From UBA9980 sp964436235 (GTDB lineage: Bacteria; Muiribacteriota; UBA9980): a stretch of 22,740 nucleotides of DNA. This document shows, in pieces, positions 14,065-22,737 of the stretch. The stretch is from the NCBI GenBank assembly GCA_964436235.1, contig CAYTCW010000071.1:1-22740 (forward strand), in the 5' to 3' direction. Position 1 is the stretch's first letter, and each line of letters starts with the position of its first letter. The notes under the pieces were generated by a model. That model saw nothing but the letters and a program-made list of their open reading frames with translations. It was not told the DNA's origin and ran no database searches. The position numbers were made by a program, and so were the translations under genes.

Positions 14065-16071
14065 ATGATAAACGAATTAATAGAACACGCCGGCTGGCAA
14101 TGCGCCAACGGGCAGTACGAAGACGCGCTGGCAAAACTTTCGGAAGCTATCGATCTTAAAAATTACGACGGCGGTTTGCGCGACGCTTATCTGTTATATT
14201 CAAAAGTTCTGTTTTTGTTAGAGCGCCGCGCTGACGCTGAAACTGTTTTAAAATGGCTCACTATGAGCGCACCTGAGGAAAATTTATATAAGGAAGCGCT
14301 TTTAGAGTTTTACAACGATTCAGGCGAGGTAAAAAAAGGCGCGGAACTTGCCATGGCGCTTATTAATTCAATTTCACTGCTATCCGATGAAAAACTCTTT
14401 ATTTGTTTAGACTTACTTGAAATGAACGGGACCTACCGCGAAGCGGCAATATTTTCCGAAAAACTGATAGCGGCGGGCGCAGGCGGCGAAGAATTAAACG
14501 AACGCCATCAAAAATTGTTAAAATTATCACGCGGCCATGAATTTAAAAATGCGCAATTTCATTATGACGAAAACGGCGTTAATGAATTTTACAAACTTTT
14601 CAGCGGCCGGGAGAATGTATTCGCCAAACAGGTTAAACTTCAAAACGGCGAATACGGTTATCATCCCGTATATGAAAAAATGCGGCCGGAACATGTTAAA
14701 ATGCACTTCGACGGCGATATAACGCTTGGCAGCTACACCGTAACGCTCGATAACTCATGCTATTACATGGCAATCGATCTCGACATACGCAAAGCCTACC
14801 AGTACAAACTTGAAAAAACAGGGAGGCAGGCGCTTCTTGGTAAAATGAAAGAATCGCTTCGTAAAATAAAAACCATATCCGAATTTTTTGGATTGAAACC
14901 TGTATTCGAATTTTCAGGTAACAAAGGTTTTCATGTCTGGTACTTCTTTATAGAACCCATATCCTGTAAAATAGCCCGCAGAATAGGTTATTATATTATT
15001 TATAAACTCGGAGTGCTGCCGTTAGAATTTTTATTCGAAATATTCCCGAAGCAGGACGAGGTAAAACACGGCGGCATAGGCAATTTAATAAAACTGCCGC
15101 TCGGCATTCATCTTAAAACAAACACTCGCGGAGTATTTGTAGATGAAGCTAATTTCGACGTAGCCGGAGACCAGTTCGACTATTTAAAAAATATTAAACG
15201 TCATACTCGCGACGAAATCGACATGGTTCTCGGGCGCATAGCCGAAGATAACCGTAATAACATAAATAAAAACGCTCGCAGCAAAGGCGTTGACTCCGGC
15301 GATTACAGCGTTTTAAAGTCGAAAAACGCGGGGGCCGCCGGCGGTGAAAACGCTGATGGCGAAGGGAAATCGACGCTCGCGCCCGAAAAAGAATTTAAAA
15401 CGCTTGCCATATCGGTGCCATACCCTCAAAAATTACCTGAAATGATCCAGAATATGCTATCACGCTGCAAAATATTATGGAGCATCGTCCGAAAAGCTAA
15501 CGAACAGCATATATTAAATCACATCGAAAAACATGTCCTTATATATTCATTAACTCCGCTCGGCGAGGCCGGCCAGTTATTTATCCATCAAACCCTTTCA
15601 AAATGCGCGGATTACGACCCTGAAAAAGTCGGCCGCGACCTGAGAGCGGTTCCGCCGAATCCCATAAGCTGCCCTAAAATAAGAAAATCTATGAAAGACC
15701 TTGCGGAACTCGTCGGATGCCGCTGCATATTCGAACTGCCGCCAAAAACCTACCCATCGCCTTTAATATACGCAAATATTTTCCCGCACTCCGAAGAAAA
15801 ACTTAAAAACGCCGCCGACCGCAGCTATCAGGACCAGAAACTCATAGCCAGCAGCTATAAACCTGATGACATGGATATAATGATGTTCAAATTTGAATCG
15901 ATAAAATCTGAAATAAAAAAACAGGAAGAATTAATGGCCGAAATAAAAGACTCGATGGCAAGGCTTTTTAAAGCCGGCAACTTCAACCAGATAGAAAGTC
16001 AAACCGCTAAGTATGAAATAATTTATGAAGCCGGCGGTGAATTCGAAATAATAAAAAAAGAAAAAAAGTGA
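14065..16071 (+). CDS. CRISPR-associated primase-polymerase (CAPP, type A1-like): TPR plus AEP primase
   Basis: 668 residues. Residues about 5-160 are helical, TPR-like repeats (GQYEDALAKLSEAIDL, then similar pairs). The archaeo-eukaryotic primase core follows. It has MAIDLDI with D238 and D240 as metal ligands, SGNKGFHVW (284-292) as the nucleotide-binding SGxxG-x-H motif, and GNLIKLPLGIH (339-349). This is the TOTE/CAPP primase signature. A Gly/Ala-rich linker at about 405-440 leads to a C-terminal domain with C468, C514, C536, C552 and C554. That domain resembles a PriL-like iron-sulfur or zinc region; this is inference. Known CAPPs occur next to cas1-cas2 of type III loci, have primase and polymerase activity, and are implicated in spacer acquisition. 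Here it is 11 bases before cas1. GGAGG precedes the ATG. The end is Glu/Lys-rich. Confidence 0.88.
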   Translation: MINELIEHAGWQCANGQYEDALAKLSEAIDLKNYDGGLRDAYLLYSKVLFLLERRADAETVLKWLTMSAPEENLYKEALLEFYNDSGEVKKGAELAMALINSISLLSDEKLFICLDLLEMNGTYREAAIFSEKLIAAGAGGEELNERHQKLLKLSRGHEFKNAQFHYDENGVNEFYKLFSGRENVFAKQVKLQNGEYGYHPVYEKMRPEHVKMHFDGDITLGSYTVTLDNSCYYMAIDLDIRKAYQYKLEKTGRQALLGKMKESLRKIKTISEFFGLKPVFEFSGNKGFHVWYFFIEPISCKIARRIGYYIIYKLGVLPLEFLFEIFPKQDEVKHGGIGNLIKLPLGIHLKTNTRGVFVDEANFDVAGDQFDYLKNIKRHTRDEIDMVLGRIAEDNRNNINKNARSKGVDSGDYSVLKSKNAGAAGGENADGEGKSTLAPEKEFKTLAISVPYPQKLPEMIQNMLSRCKILWSIVRKANEQHILNHIEKHVLIYSLTPLGEAGQLFIHQTLSKCADYDPEKVGRDLRAVPPNPISCPKIRKSMKDLAELVGCRCIFELPPKTYPSPLIYANIFPHSEEKLKNAADRSYQDQKLIASSYKPDDMDIMMFKFESIKSEIKKQEELMAEIKDSMARLFKAGNFNQIESQTAKYEIIYEAGGEFEIIKKEKK

Positions 16072-16082
16072 CGGGTATTTAA

Positions 16083-17093
16083 ATGCAGCAGGAAGAACGC
16101 ACGCTATATGTGGCCGAACAGGGAGCGACCATATCTAAGACAAGCCACAGAATAGTGATTAGAAATACCGATAAAAAAATTATTCAGGAAATACCTTTTT
16201 TCAAGGTTGAGCAGATTATTATTATCGGGCGGGTTAATCTGACGCCTGATATGATATTTTCAGCCTTCAACCGCGAAATCGACGTGGTTTTTGTAAGCCG
16301 CGACGGCCGATTCAAAGGCAGGCTGACGCGCGATAATCAAAAACTCGTTAACTTAAGGCGAAAACAATATGAGCGTTCGTACGACAACGAATTCAGGCTT
16401 GGTATAGCTAAAAGCATCGTAGCGGGTAAACTGAAAAACCAGCGAACAATTTTAATGCGTTATAACCGAGATAAAAAAGCCGATGTGGCGCGTGAAATTA
16501 TAGCTATGAAAATATCGATAGATTCGGTCGAGAAAGCCAAAACCATAGAAGCGCTGATGGGGCTTGAAGGAATCGGCGCCCGCTCGTATTTTTCGGGGTT
16601 AAAGTGCGTTTTGAAACAGGACCTCGGCTTCAAGGAACGCGTTAAGCGTCCGCCTAAAGATCCCGTTAACGCAATGCTGAGTTTCGGCTACACTATGCTT
16701 TCAATTTATGTGGAATCCGCCGTCAGTGTGGCCGGCCTCGATTTTTATATAGGCAATCTTCACGCATTCGAGGACCGCCGCAAATCTTTAGTTCTGGATT
16801 TAATGGAAGAATTCCGTCCGGTAGTCGTCGATTCGGTAATATTAAGCATGGTAAATACTCTTGAAATAACAGGAGCGGATTTTTATGCGATAGAAGGCTG
16901 TGAAGGAATTTTTCTAACGGACGAAGGACGGGCTAAATTCATCAAAGCGCTCGAACGGAGATTCGCTTCGGAAATAAGAGTAAAAGACGAACATGATTAT
17001 TCTTACAGGGGTTTATTCAAACGACAGGCGATGCTTTATAGAAAAGCCGTGCTTGACGAAAAAGCGAACTATGAACCATATTTAATAAGATAA
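16083..17093 (+). CDS. cas1: Cas1 integrase
   Basis: 336 residues. The N-terminal beta domain (LYVAEQGATISKTSHRIVIR) leads into the helical catalytic domain. Metal ligands are visible: E162 in MGLEGIGARSYF, H227 in FYIGNLHAFEDRRKSL, and E242 (with E243) in LDLMEEFRP. Cas1 with Cas2 inserts new spacers at the leader end of the array. The sequence looks intact and full length. There is no reverse transcriptase fusion; the adjacent primase may supply the polymerase function instead (inference). The ATG has only a weak GGG site 11 bases after the primase stop, so coupling is likely. A 104-base AT-rich gap separates it from cas2. Confidence 0.97.
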   Translation: MQQEERTLYVAEQGATISKTSHRIVIRNTDKKIIQEIPFFKVEQIIIIGRVNLTPDMIFSAFNREIDVVFVSRDGRFKGRLTRDNQKLVNLRRKQYERSYDNEFRLGIAKSIVAGKLKNQRTILMRYNRDKKADVAREIIAMKISIDSVEKAKTIEALMGLEGIGARSYFSGLKCVLKQDLGFKERVKRPPKDPVNAMLSFGYTMLSIYVESAVSVAGLDFYIGNLHAFEDRRKSLVLDLMEEFRPVVVDSVILSMVNTLEITGADFYAIEGCEGIFLTDEGRAKFIKALERRFASEIRVKDEHDYSYRGLFKRQAMLYRKAVLDEKANYEPYLIR

Positions 17094-17197
17094 TGCTTAA
17101 AAATAAGATAAAAAGCAAAAATCATGAAAAAACAAGCAATAACAAAAACCTAATTGAGATTAATTAAATTTAATTTTTTAATTGATTAAAGGAAATT

Positions 17198-17473
17198 ATG
17201 TTTTATATAGTATGTTACGACACTCCTTCAGATAAAAGGCGGCGCAAGATAGTCAACGTGCTTAAAAACCATATCAGGCACGTTCAAAAAAGCGTTTTTG
17301 AAGGACACCTGACTAAAGAAAAATTCGATAAAATGTCTGAATTGCTTGAAAAAAATACCGACCCGGCTGAAGACAGCGTCCGAATTTATGAACTGCCGAA
17401 AGACATGGTATTAAAAATTAAAGCATTCGGCCAGCCGCCCGTGATGGATGATCCTTCGTTTTATATGGTATGA
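17198..17473 (+). CDS. cas2: Cas2, adaptation complex subunit
   Basis: This 91-residue ferredoxin-fold protein opens MFYIVCYDTPSDKRRRKI, with the conserved aspartate D8 after the first strand. It continues through HVQKSVFEGHLT and ends with PPVMDDPSFYMV. Cas2 dimers bridge two Cas1 dimers in the spacer integration complex. The ATG is preceded by AAAGGA at a short spacing. It lies 104 bases after cas1 and 119 bases before the HATPase-helicase gene, with no clear terminator in either gap. Confidence 0.96.
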   Translation: MFYIVCYDTPSDKRRRKIVNVLKNHIRHVQKSVFEGHLTKEKFDKMSELLEKNTDPAEDSVRIYELPKDMVLKIKAFGQPPVMDDPSFYMV

Positions 17474-17592
17474 TATTTGCCTAACACTCTAATAAACCAA
17501 TAAAGTAAAAAAATATAACATTTATTATATTTAATCGGTTACTTATTACTTAATTAAAAAAACTTAATAAAAAATTGAAAGGTTGATTTAGA

Positions 17593-20500
17593 TTGAACCG
17601 AAAAATTATTGAAAAAATCGAAGAAATAAAGGCGGCGCGGCTTGAATGGATAGAATCATCTAAACGCAATAATTTTAATTTTGACGCTATATTATCGGGC
17701 CTTTACAAAGACGCTTCGCATTTTATATTTGAGATCATACAAAACGCGGAAGACGCCGGGGCGGATGATATTGAATTTTACCTTAGCGAAAGCGGACTTG
17801 AAATAATTCATAACGGCCGGGAGTTTACCATCGAAGATATAAATTCCGTAACAAGCATCGGCAACAGCACAAAAAAAGAAGATTTAAACGCTATAGGTAA
17901 ATTCGGAGTAGGCTTTAAATCGGTTTATGCGGTAACCTCCATGCCGGTAATACAATCGGGAGTATTTGATATTACTATAAATAATTTTGTGCTGCCGCAA
18001 ATAAATTTGTGTAAAAAACCATTTAAAAAAACGCGCATAATACTTGAATTTAAGCATAAATTAAGAAGCGCGGCTGAAATATACGAAAAAACGCGCGCGC
18101 GGCTCGATGCTTTTGAAATAGAGACGCTTTTATTTTTAAATAATATCAAGCGCATAAAAATAGACTACGAAGGCGATTATAAAATTTACGAAAAATCTAT
18201 TAAAAGTTATAACAAATCGAAAAAAAATTATTTTATAATTAAATTATCAGGCGGCGTCAGCAATTCTTACTTATTAACAGCCAGGCCTTTTGAAATAAAC
18301 GGCAGGACGCTCGAAACCAAAATAGCATTAAAATTAAAATACGACGAAAAAGGCCTGCCTGTTATATCGCCTTTAGATAAACCGTCTAAATTAACGGTAT
18401 TTTTTCCGACAAACGAAGACACTTATCTGCGCTGTCTTATTCATGCGCCGTTTAAAACCACGCCTTCCAGAGATAATGTGCCTTTCGGAGATCCCGACAA
18501 TATTAAAATCACCGAAAATATAGCGCTGCATTTAAAAGAATTAGTATCATTCGCTAAAGACGAAAAATTATTAAACCTCGACTTTTTAAATATATTGCCT
18601 TTATCATATTCAAAACGCAGTTCTAGCGATTTTTATAAAAGCATATTTGACGAAATCAAAGAATATTTAAGAACGCAACCCGTCTGGCCTTTAGAAAATG
18701 CCGGCTACGCCTTCGGTACGTCCGCCGATTCTCTTATAGCCCGTGAGCATGAACTAATCGATTTTTTAGAATCGGTCGATTTAAGAATGTTATTCAACCG
18801 TAAAAACTGGTTGAATCGTGAAATATCGGCCGAGCGAAATCAGGAGTTAAGAAAATATGCTTTAAGCGAAGCCGGGGCGGACGAAATTAGATGGGAAGAC
18901 CTTCTTAAAAAATCAAAACCCGAATTTTTCAGCCGTCAGAGCGACGATTGGCTCGTAAAATTCTGTATCGCGATGCGCGAAAAACAATCGCTGTTATCTT
19001 TACTTAAAAAAACGGCTTTTATAAGAGATGAAGACGGCCGGCATCTAATAGCGTTTAACGACCAGGGCGCGCCTCTTATTTTTTTAAGACCACCTGACAG
19101 CCGTATATATGAAGATAAATACCGCTTCATACACCGTAAAATAATTGAAAACCCTGAGGCCGCTGACTTTTTAAAAAGACTCGGAATTAAAACGCCGGAG
19201 CTTATAGACGAAGTCAAAAATATCACAATTCGCGCATATACCATGCCTGCCGATTATTTAGATATCGACGGCGATATTTATGAAAACGATCTTCGCAAAA
19301 CCGCTGAAGCGTTTTATAAAGCTCGTGAAAACGATTCGGCTGAACTGATCGAACTTATTAAAAACCATGAATTTATTTTAGCCTGCGGCGCGTCTAATGG
19401 TGAAAAAAGACTTTTAAAACCTTCGTCTCTCTACTTGAATAACGAAAATATAATCAATTACTTAAGCTGTTTCAAAAATAAAAATTTATATTATATTGAC
19501 GAACGGGTATATGAAATATTTGAAGAACATGGAATAAAAAAAGACAGGTTCGAACAAATATTAATAAAAGCTGGAGCAGGCGAGTTTCCGATAAAACCGG
19601 CGGAATTTTATTCGGTGAAAAACGAAATAAACGAAAGTGTTTTAAGCGCCGGCGAACGCGAACGGCTTCGCGAAATACAGACAGGCAGTCGGATTGAAGC
19701 TGAAAAAACCGGCACGGAGATAGTAAAAGACTATCAAATACTATGGCTCGATGAAATATTAGATAATATTAATATAGACAAATCCGCCGGATTATGGAGT
19801 TTACTATGTGAACTTGGCGAGTATTATAATAAATCGGCATATGAATGGAAATCGATCGAGAAAACGAGAGGATTTTTCAATAAAATAAATATAGAAGCCG
19901 GCTTTATAAAAACCCTTAGAAAAAGAAAATGGCTTTTTGACAAAACCGGCGTTTTATGTTCGCCAGCTGAAGTAAGCGTAATGAATTTGGCTCATGATTA
20001 CAAAATAAACTTAAAAAACGAAAAAGTGACTAAGTTAATAGGCGTTCTTGATTTTAAGAGCGAACCGATCGACATATTAATGAGCATGTTAACTAATGAA
20101 GAAAAGAAGGCGTATATAATGGCCCAAAAATTATTCGCCGAAAATATAGATGAGTACGCCATCGAAAATTACGTTAAGTCCAGAATTGAAGCCGGCGGAT
20201 TATCAGAGGAAAATATTCGCGGCGAAGATTATATATCCGGCGAAAGCGGTGGCTTATCAGGCGAAGAAAATAATCTGGCCGGTTTAAACTCCAAATTAAA
20301 AGACCGCTTGAACGAAGAAGAGCTTGAAATTTTAATTAATGAATTAAAGCAAAAAACAGCAGGGCTCGAAAAATATAGTTATGAATGGTTTTTATCATCT
20401 ATAGAGCACGAATATTATATAAACTTAAAATACTCGAAAGCCAAAGAAATAACCATTTATTTTTATAAAGTGGAAAAACACGGCGACAGTTTTATAATAT

Positions 20501-22284
20501 TAAGGGACGCCTCGCCCTATATCCCATACAACATAGAGGACATGGGCGATCTCGAGTTAAAATTATATTCACGCGGCGGCGTTGAAAAAAAGATAAAAAT
20601 TGAGGTAGTGAGCAACCGTGAAAGCGCCGTTAAAATAAAATTAAGCGACCACACTCAATTCGCGGGCGTCAATCCGGCTGAAATAGCTTACGCCAAACTT
20701 GAAATAAAAAATTTATTATTTATTTTAGAAAGTTTATACGAATGTTTTCTTAATTTAAATTACGAAAAAACGCTCAATATAAAAGATATAATACCTGGCG
20801 GTTTAAACTTCATATACGGTCCGCCGGGCACCGGAAAAACGACATTCATAGCTGATGATATAATTAAAAAAGTCGCCGAGGCCGGCCGGCGGCCTTTAAA
20901 ACTTTTAGCTCTTGCACCTACAAATAAAGCGGCTGACGTATTGACCGCGCGCGTTATCGATAAATGCGGCGGCAAAGCGCCTGGCTGGCTGACGCGGTTT
21001 GGCACGACCGGCGACAAAGCCATAGAAGCGTGCGGCGCCGTCCGCGGCAAAGAATTCAACATCTTCAATCCCTGGCCTGATGTTGTTGTAACCACTATAG
21101 CAAGGTTTTCATACGACCGGTTTAAAGATTTCGCCCTTAAAGATTTCAAATGGGATTATATCATAATAGACGAGGCCTCGATGGTTATGTTGCCGGCAAT
21201 AGTTTATGTCTTATTAAAACGTGGCGGCGACGTTAAAAAAATAATAATAGCCGGCGATCCCATGCAGATACAGCCAATAGTGCGAGCCGACTCGTTAACG
21301 GAACAGAATATCTATTCGATGATCGGCCTCAAAGAATTTGACCCGGCTTCTTTTCCAACTGGTCACGAAGTAACCATGTTAAAAAAACAGTACCGTAGCG
21401 CGCAAGAAATAGGGTCGATATTCAGTGAATACGCTTATAACGGAATGCTCGAACATGCCCGGGACGTTAATTTAGATTTAATCAAGCTCAATAAAATCGA
21501 ATTAAAGAGTGTGAGCGTATTAAAATGTCCATTTGACGGCGCGCAAAATATTTATCAACCGAAGCAGGTCGAATCGAGTTCCTACCAGGTATATTCATTA
21601 TTATTTTTATTCGAATTTATAAAGCATCTGGCAAAAACTATCGACGAATCATGGGGCCGCAAAACGGAAAATGCGTCCGTTAAAGGCAAAAATATAAGTC
21701 AAACATCGAATAGCGCCGAAAATATAATCGATGATTTTAACATAGAAGAATTAAATGAAAAACGCTGGACTATAGGCATTATATCACCATATAAAGCACA
21801 GGCGCTGACGCTCGAAAAATTATTCGGCTCAATAGGGCCGATTTCGGATAAAGTATCTATTTTATCGGGCACTGTGCATGGTTTCCAGGGCGACGAATGC
21901 GATATTATATTCGCTGTAATGAATATGCCGAAGCGTCTTGGCCCGCGTTCCTTCATAAATAACCGCAATATACTCAATGTAGCCATAAGCCGCGCTAAAA
22001 ACTATTTAATTATTTTAGCGCCGGATGAACAAACTTATGGTTACGCTAAATTAACCGAATTACAATCGATATTAAAAATAATCGAAACTGGTTCTGACGG
22101 AGAATATGCGGAATATAAAACACCCGATATCGAAAAAAAAGAATTCGGCAGCGCGCGTTATATTTTCGACAATACATTTTATACAAATCACCAGAAAATA
22201 AATGTATATAACTCGCACCATCACAAATACGAGGTCCGGGTTAAAGACGGTGAAAATATTGATATCCACATTAACGGCAGCTAA
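17593..22284 (+). CDS. Sacsin/Hsp90-like ATPase fused to Upf1-like SF1 helicase
   Basis: 1563 residues from a TTG with AAAGG about 9 bases upstream. Residues about 30-250 form a GHKL ATPase domain of the sacsin/NOV kind. It has the N-box E47-IIQ-N51-AE-D54-AG, HNGREFT at 73-79, and IGKFGVGFKSVY from 101. The middle (about 300-860) is unrecognised. A Gly/Ser/Glu linker at 868-895 contains two similar units (GGLSEEN, GGLSGEEN). The C-terminal half is a complete SF1 helicase: GPPGTGKTT (1076-1084), IIIDEAS (DEAS 1193-1196), GDPMQIQP (1221-1228), VHGFQGDECD (1428-1437) and NVAISRAK (1462-1469). About 90 residues follow the helicase with no nuclease signature. It follows cas2 on the same strand and may share its transcript. 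A role in defence or spacer acquisition is inferred from position; the domains themselves are clear. Confidence 0.85.
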   Translation: MNRKIIEKIEEIKAARLEWIESSKRNNFNFDAILSGLYKDASHFIFEIIQNAEDAGADDIEFYLSESGLEIIHNGREFTIEDINSVTSIGNSTKKEDLNAIGKFGVGFKSVYAVTSMPVIQSGVFDITINNFVLPQINLCKKPFKKTRIILEFKHKLRSAAEIYEKTRARLDAFEIETLLFLNNIKRIKIDYEGDYKIYEKSIKSYNKSKKNYFIIKLSGGVSNSYLLTARPFEINGRTLETKIALKLKYDEKGLPVISPLDKPSKLTVFFPTNEDTYLRCLIHAPFKTTPSRDNVPFGDPDNIKITENIALHLKELVSFAKDEKLLNLDFLNILPLSYSKRSSSDFYKSIFDEIKEYLRTQPVWPLENAGYAFGTSADSLIAREHELIDFLESVDLRMLFNRKNWLNREISAERNQELRKYALSEAGADEIRWEDLLKKSKPEFFSRQSDDWLVKFCIAMREKQSLLSLLKKTAFIRDEDGRHLIAFNDQGAPLIFLRPPDSRIYEDKYRFIHRKIIENPEAADFLKRLGIKTPELIDEVKNITIRAYTMPADYLDIDGDIYENDLRKTAEAFYKARENDSAELIELIKNHEFILACGASNGEKRLLKPSSLYLNNENIINYLSCFKNKNLYYIDERVYEIFEEHGIKKDRFEQILIKAGAGEFPIKPAEFYSVKNEINESVLSAGERERLREIQTGSRIEAEKTGTEIVKDYQILWLDEILDNINIDKSAGLWSLLCELGEYYNKSAYEWKSIEKTRGFFNKINIEAGFIKTLRKRKWLFDKTGVLCSPAEVSVMNLAHDYKINLKNEKVTKLIGVLDFKSEPIDILMSMLTNEEKKAYIMAQKLFAENIDEYAIENYVKSRIEAGGLSEENIRGEDYISGESGGLSGEENNLAGLNSKLKDRLNEEELEILINELKQKTAGLEKYSYEWFLSSIEHEYYINLKYSKAKEITIYFYKVEKHGDSFIILRDASPYIPYNIEDMGDLELKLYSRGGVEKKIKIEVVSNRESAVKIKLSDHTQFAGVNPAEIAYAKLEIKNLLFILESLYECFLNLNYEKTLNIKDIIPGGLNFIYGPPGTGKTTFIADDIIKKVAEAGRRPLKLLALAPTNKAADVLTARVIDKCGGKAPGWLTRFGTTGDKAIEACGAVRGKEFNIFNPWPDVVVTTIARFSYDRFKDFALKDFKWDYIIIDEASMVMLPAIVYVLLKRGGDVKKIIIAGDPMQIQPIVRADSLTEQNIYSMIGLKEFDPASFPTGHEVTMLKKQYRSAQEIGSIFSEYAYNGMLEHARDVNLDLIKLNKIELKSVSVLKCPFDGAQNIYQPKQVESSSYQVYSLLFLFEFIKHLAKTIDESWGRKTENASVKGKNISQTSNSAENIIDDFNIEELNEKRWTIGIISPYKAQALTLEKLFGSIGPISDKVSILSGTVHGFQGDECDIIFAVMNMPKRLGPRSFINNRNILNVAISRAKNYLIILAPDEQTYGYAKLTELQSILKIIETGSDGEYAEYKTPDIEKKEFGSARYIFDNTFYTNHQKINVYNSHHHKYEVRVKDGENIDIHINGS

Positions 22285-22661
22285 ATTTAATTAAAAAAAA
22301 GTTGATTTTTAGTGAATTTAATGATAAAATATTTATGAAGAAATATTAACGAAAAAATCATCCCGTTTGAAGAAGATAATAAATAATAATAGCAGCTTTT
22401 ACTTACTAAAAAACGCAGTTTGTGTTCATTAATAAAAAAATATTTTAAAAAGTTTGCCGCGCAAGTATTTTAATTACTCACTACTGATTTTATAAGAGTT
22501 TTTAAAATCCGATAATTATCGAACGGTATTTAATGCCTTAAAAATCCAGTAAAATAGCCAAATTGTTCGATATTTTTTTACAGTCCCGCCAGCCAATTTC
22601 AAAAGGTAAAAAAATAATTATAAAAAAGAGGTAATTTATGAAATATCGTTCGAAACCGCAC
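22285..22661. other. AT-rich non-coding stretch, possible CRISPR leader
   Basis: I find no convincing gene on either strand and no clear terminator after the helicase gene. There is a perfect 12-base palindrome CGATAATTATCG at 22510-22521. An 8-base inverted pair also occurs, TATCGAAC (22517-22524) with GTTCGATA (22565-22572). AT-richness, a short dyad and a strong promoter at its right end suit an array leader, but this is inference. Confidence 0.35.
22510..22521. repeat. 12-base perfect palindrome (CGATAATTATCG)
   Basis: It lies in the AT-rich right intergenic region. Its right half extends into TATCGAAC, which recurs inverted at 22565-22572. A protein-binding or integration-host-type site upstream of an array is possible but unproven. 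Confidence 0.4.
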
Positions 22662-22690
22662 TTGAAATATAAAGTTAATTATGGTATAAT
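22662..22690 (+). promoter_or_regulatory. Near-consensus sigma70 promoter pointing out of the window
   Basis: TTGAAA (22662-22667), a 17-base spacer and a perfect TATAAT (22685-22690) give the second-best promoter match in the window. Transcription would start near 22697, so the product lies almost wholly beyond the right edge. Given the upstream cas genes, a CRISPR array transcript is a reasonable guess. Confidence 0.6.
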
Positions 22691-22700
22691 GAGAAGCAGG

Positions 22701-22737
22701 ATCCAAAGAAAAGACCTGATTTAAAAGGGATTACGAC
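22701..22737 (+). CRISPR. Possible first CRISPR repeat at the window edge (single copy seen)
   Basis: The last bases contain GACCTGATTT followed by AAAAGGGATTACGAC (22713-22737). The CCT/AGG pairing and the 3' end GATTACGAC recall 36-37-base type III repeats that end in GATTAAGAC or ATTGAAAC. It starts right after the predicted transcription start. No second copy is visible, so repetition itself is not shown, and the coordinates assume a 37-base unit. It could equally be the leader of an ordinary gene. Confidence 0.25.

Noticed and set aside
14065..16071. Reverse transcriptase associated with Cas1
   Set aside because: The gene before cas1 has AEP primase motifs (DLD, SGxxGxH, LPLGIH) and no YxDD-type reverse transcriptase motif.
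20760..21149. 129-codon antisense frame over the helicase Walker A region
   Set aside because: It mirrors the conserved SF1 motifs on the plus strand and has no signature of its own.
22638..22724. 28-codon ORF with an AGAGG site before its ATG
   Set aside because: A TTGAAA-N17-TATAAT promoter lies inside it, its end falls in the repeat-like sequence, and its composition is unremarkable; more likely leader DNA.
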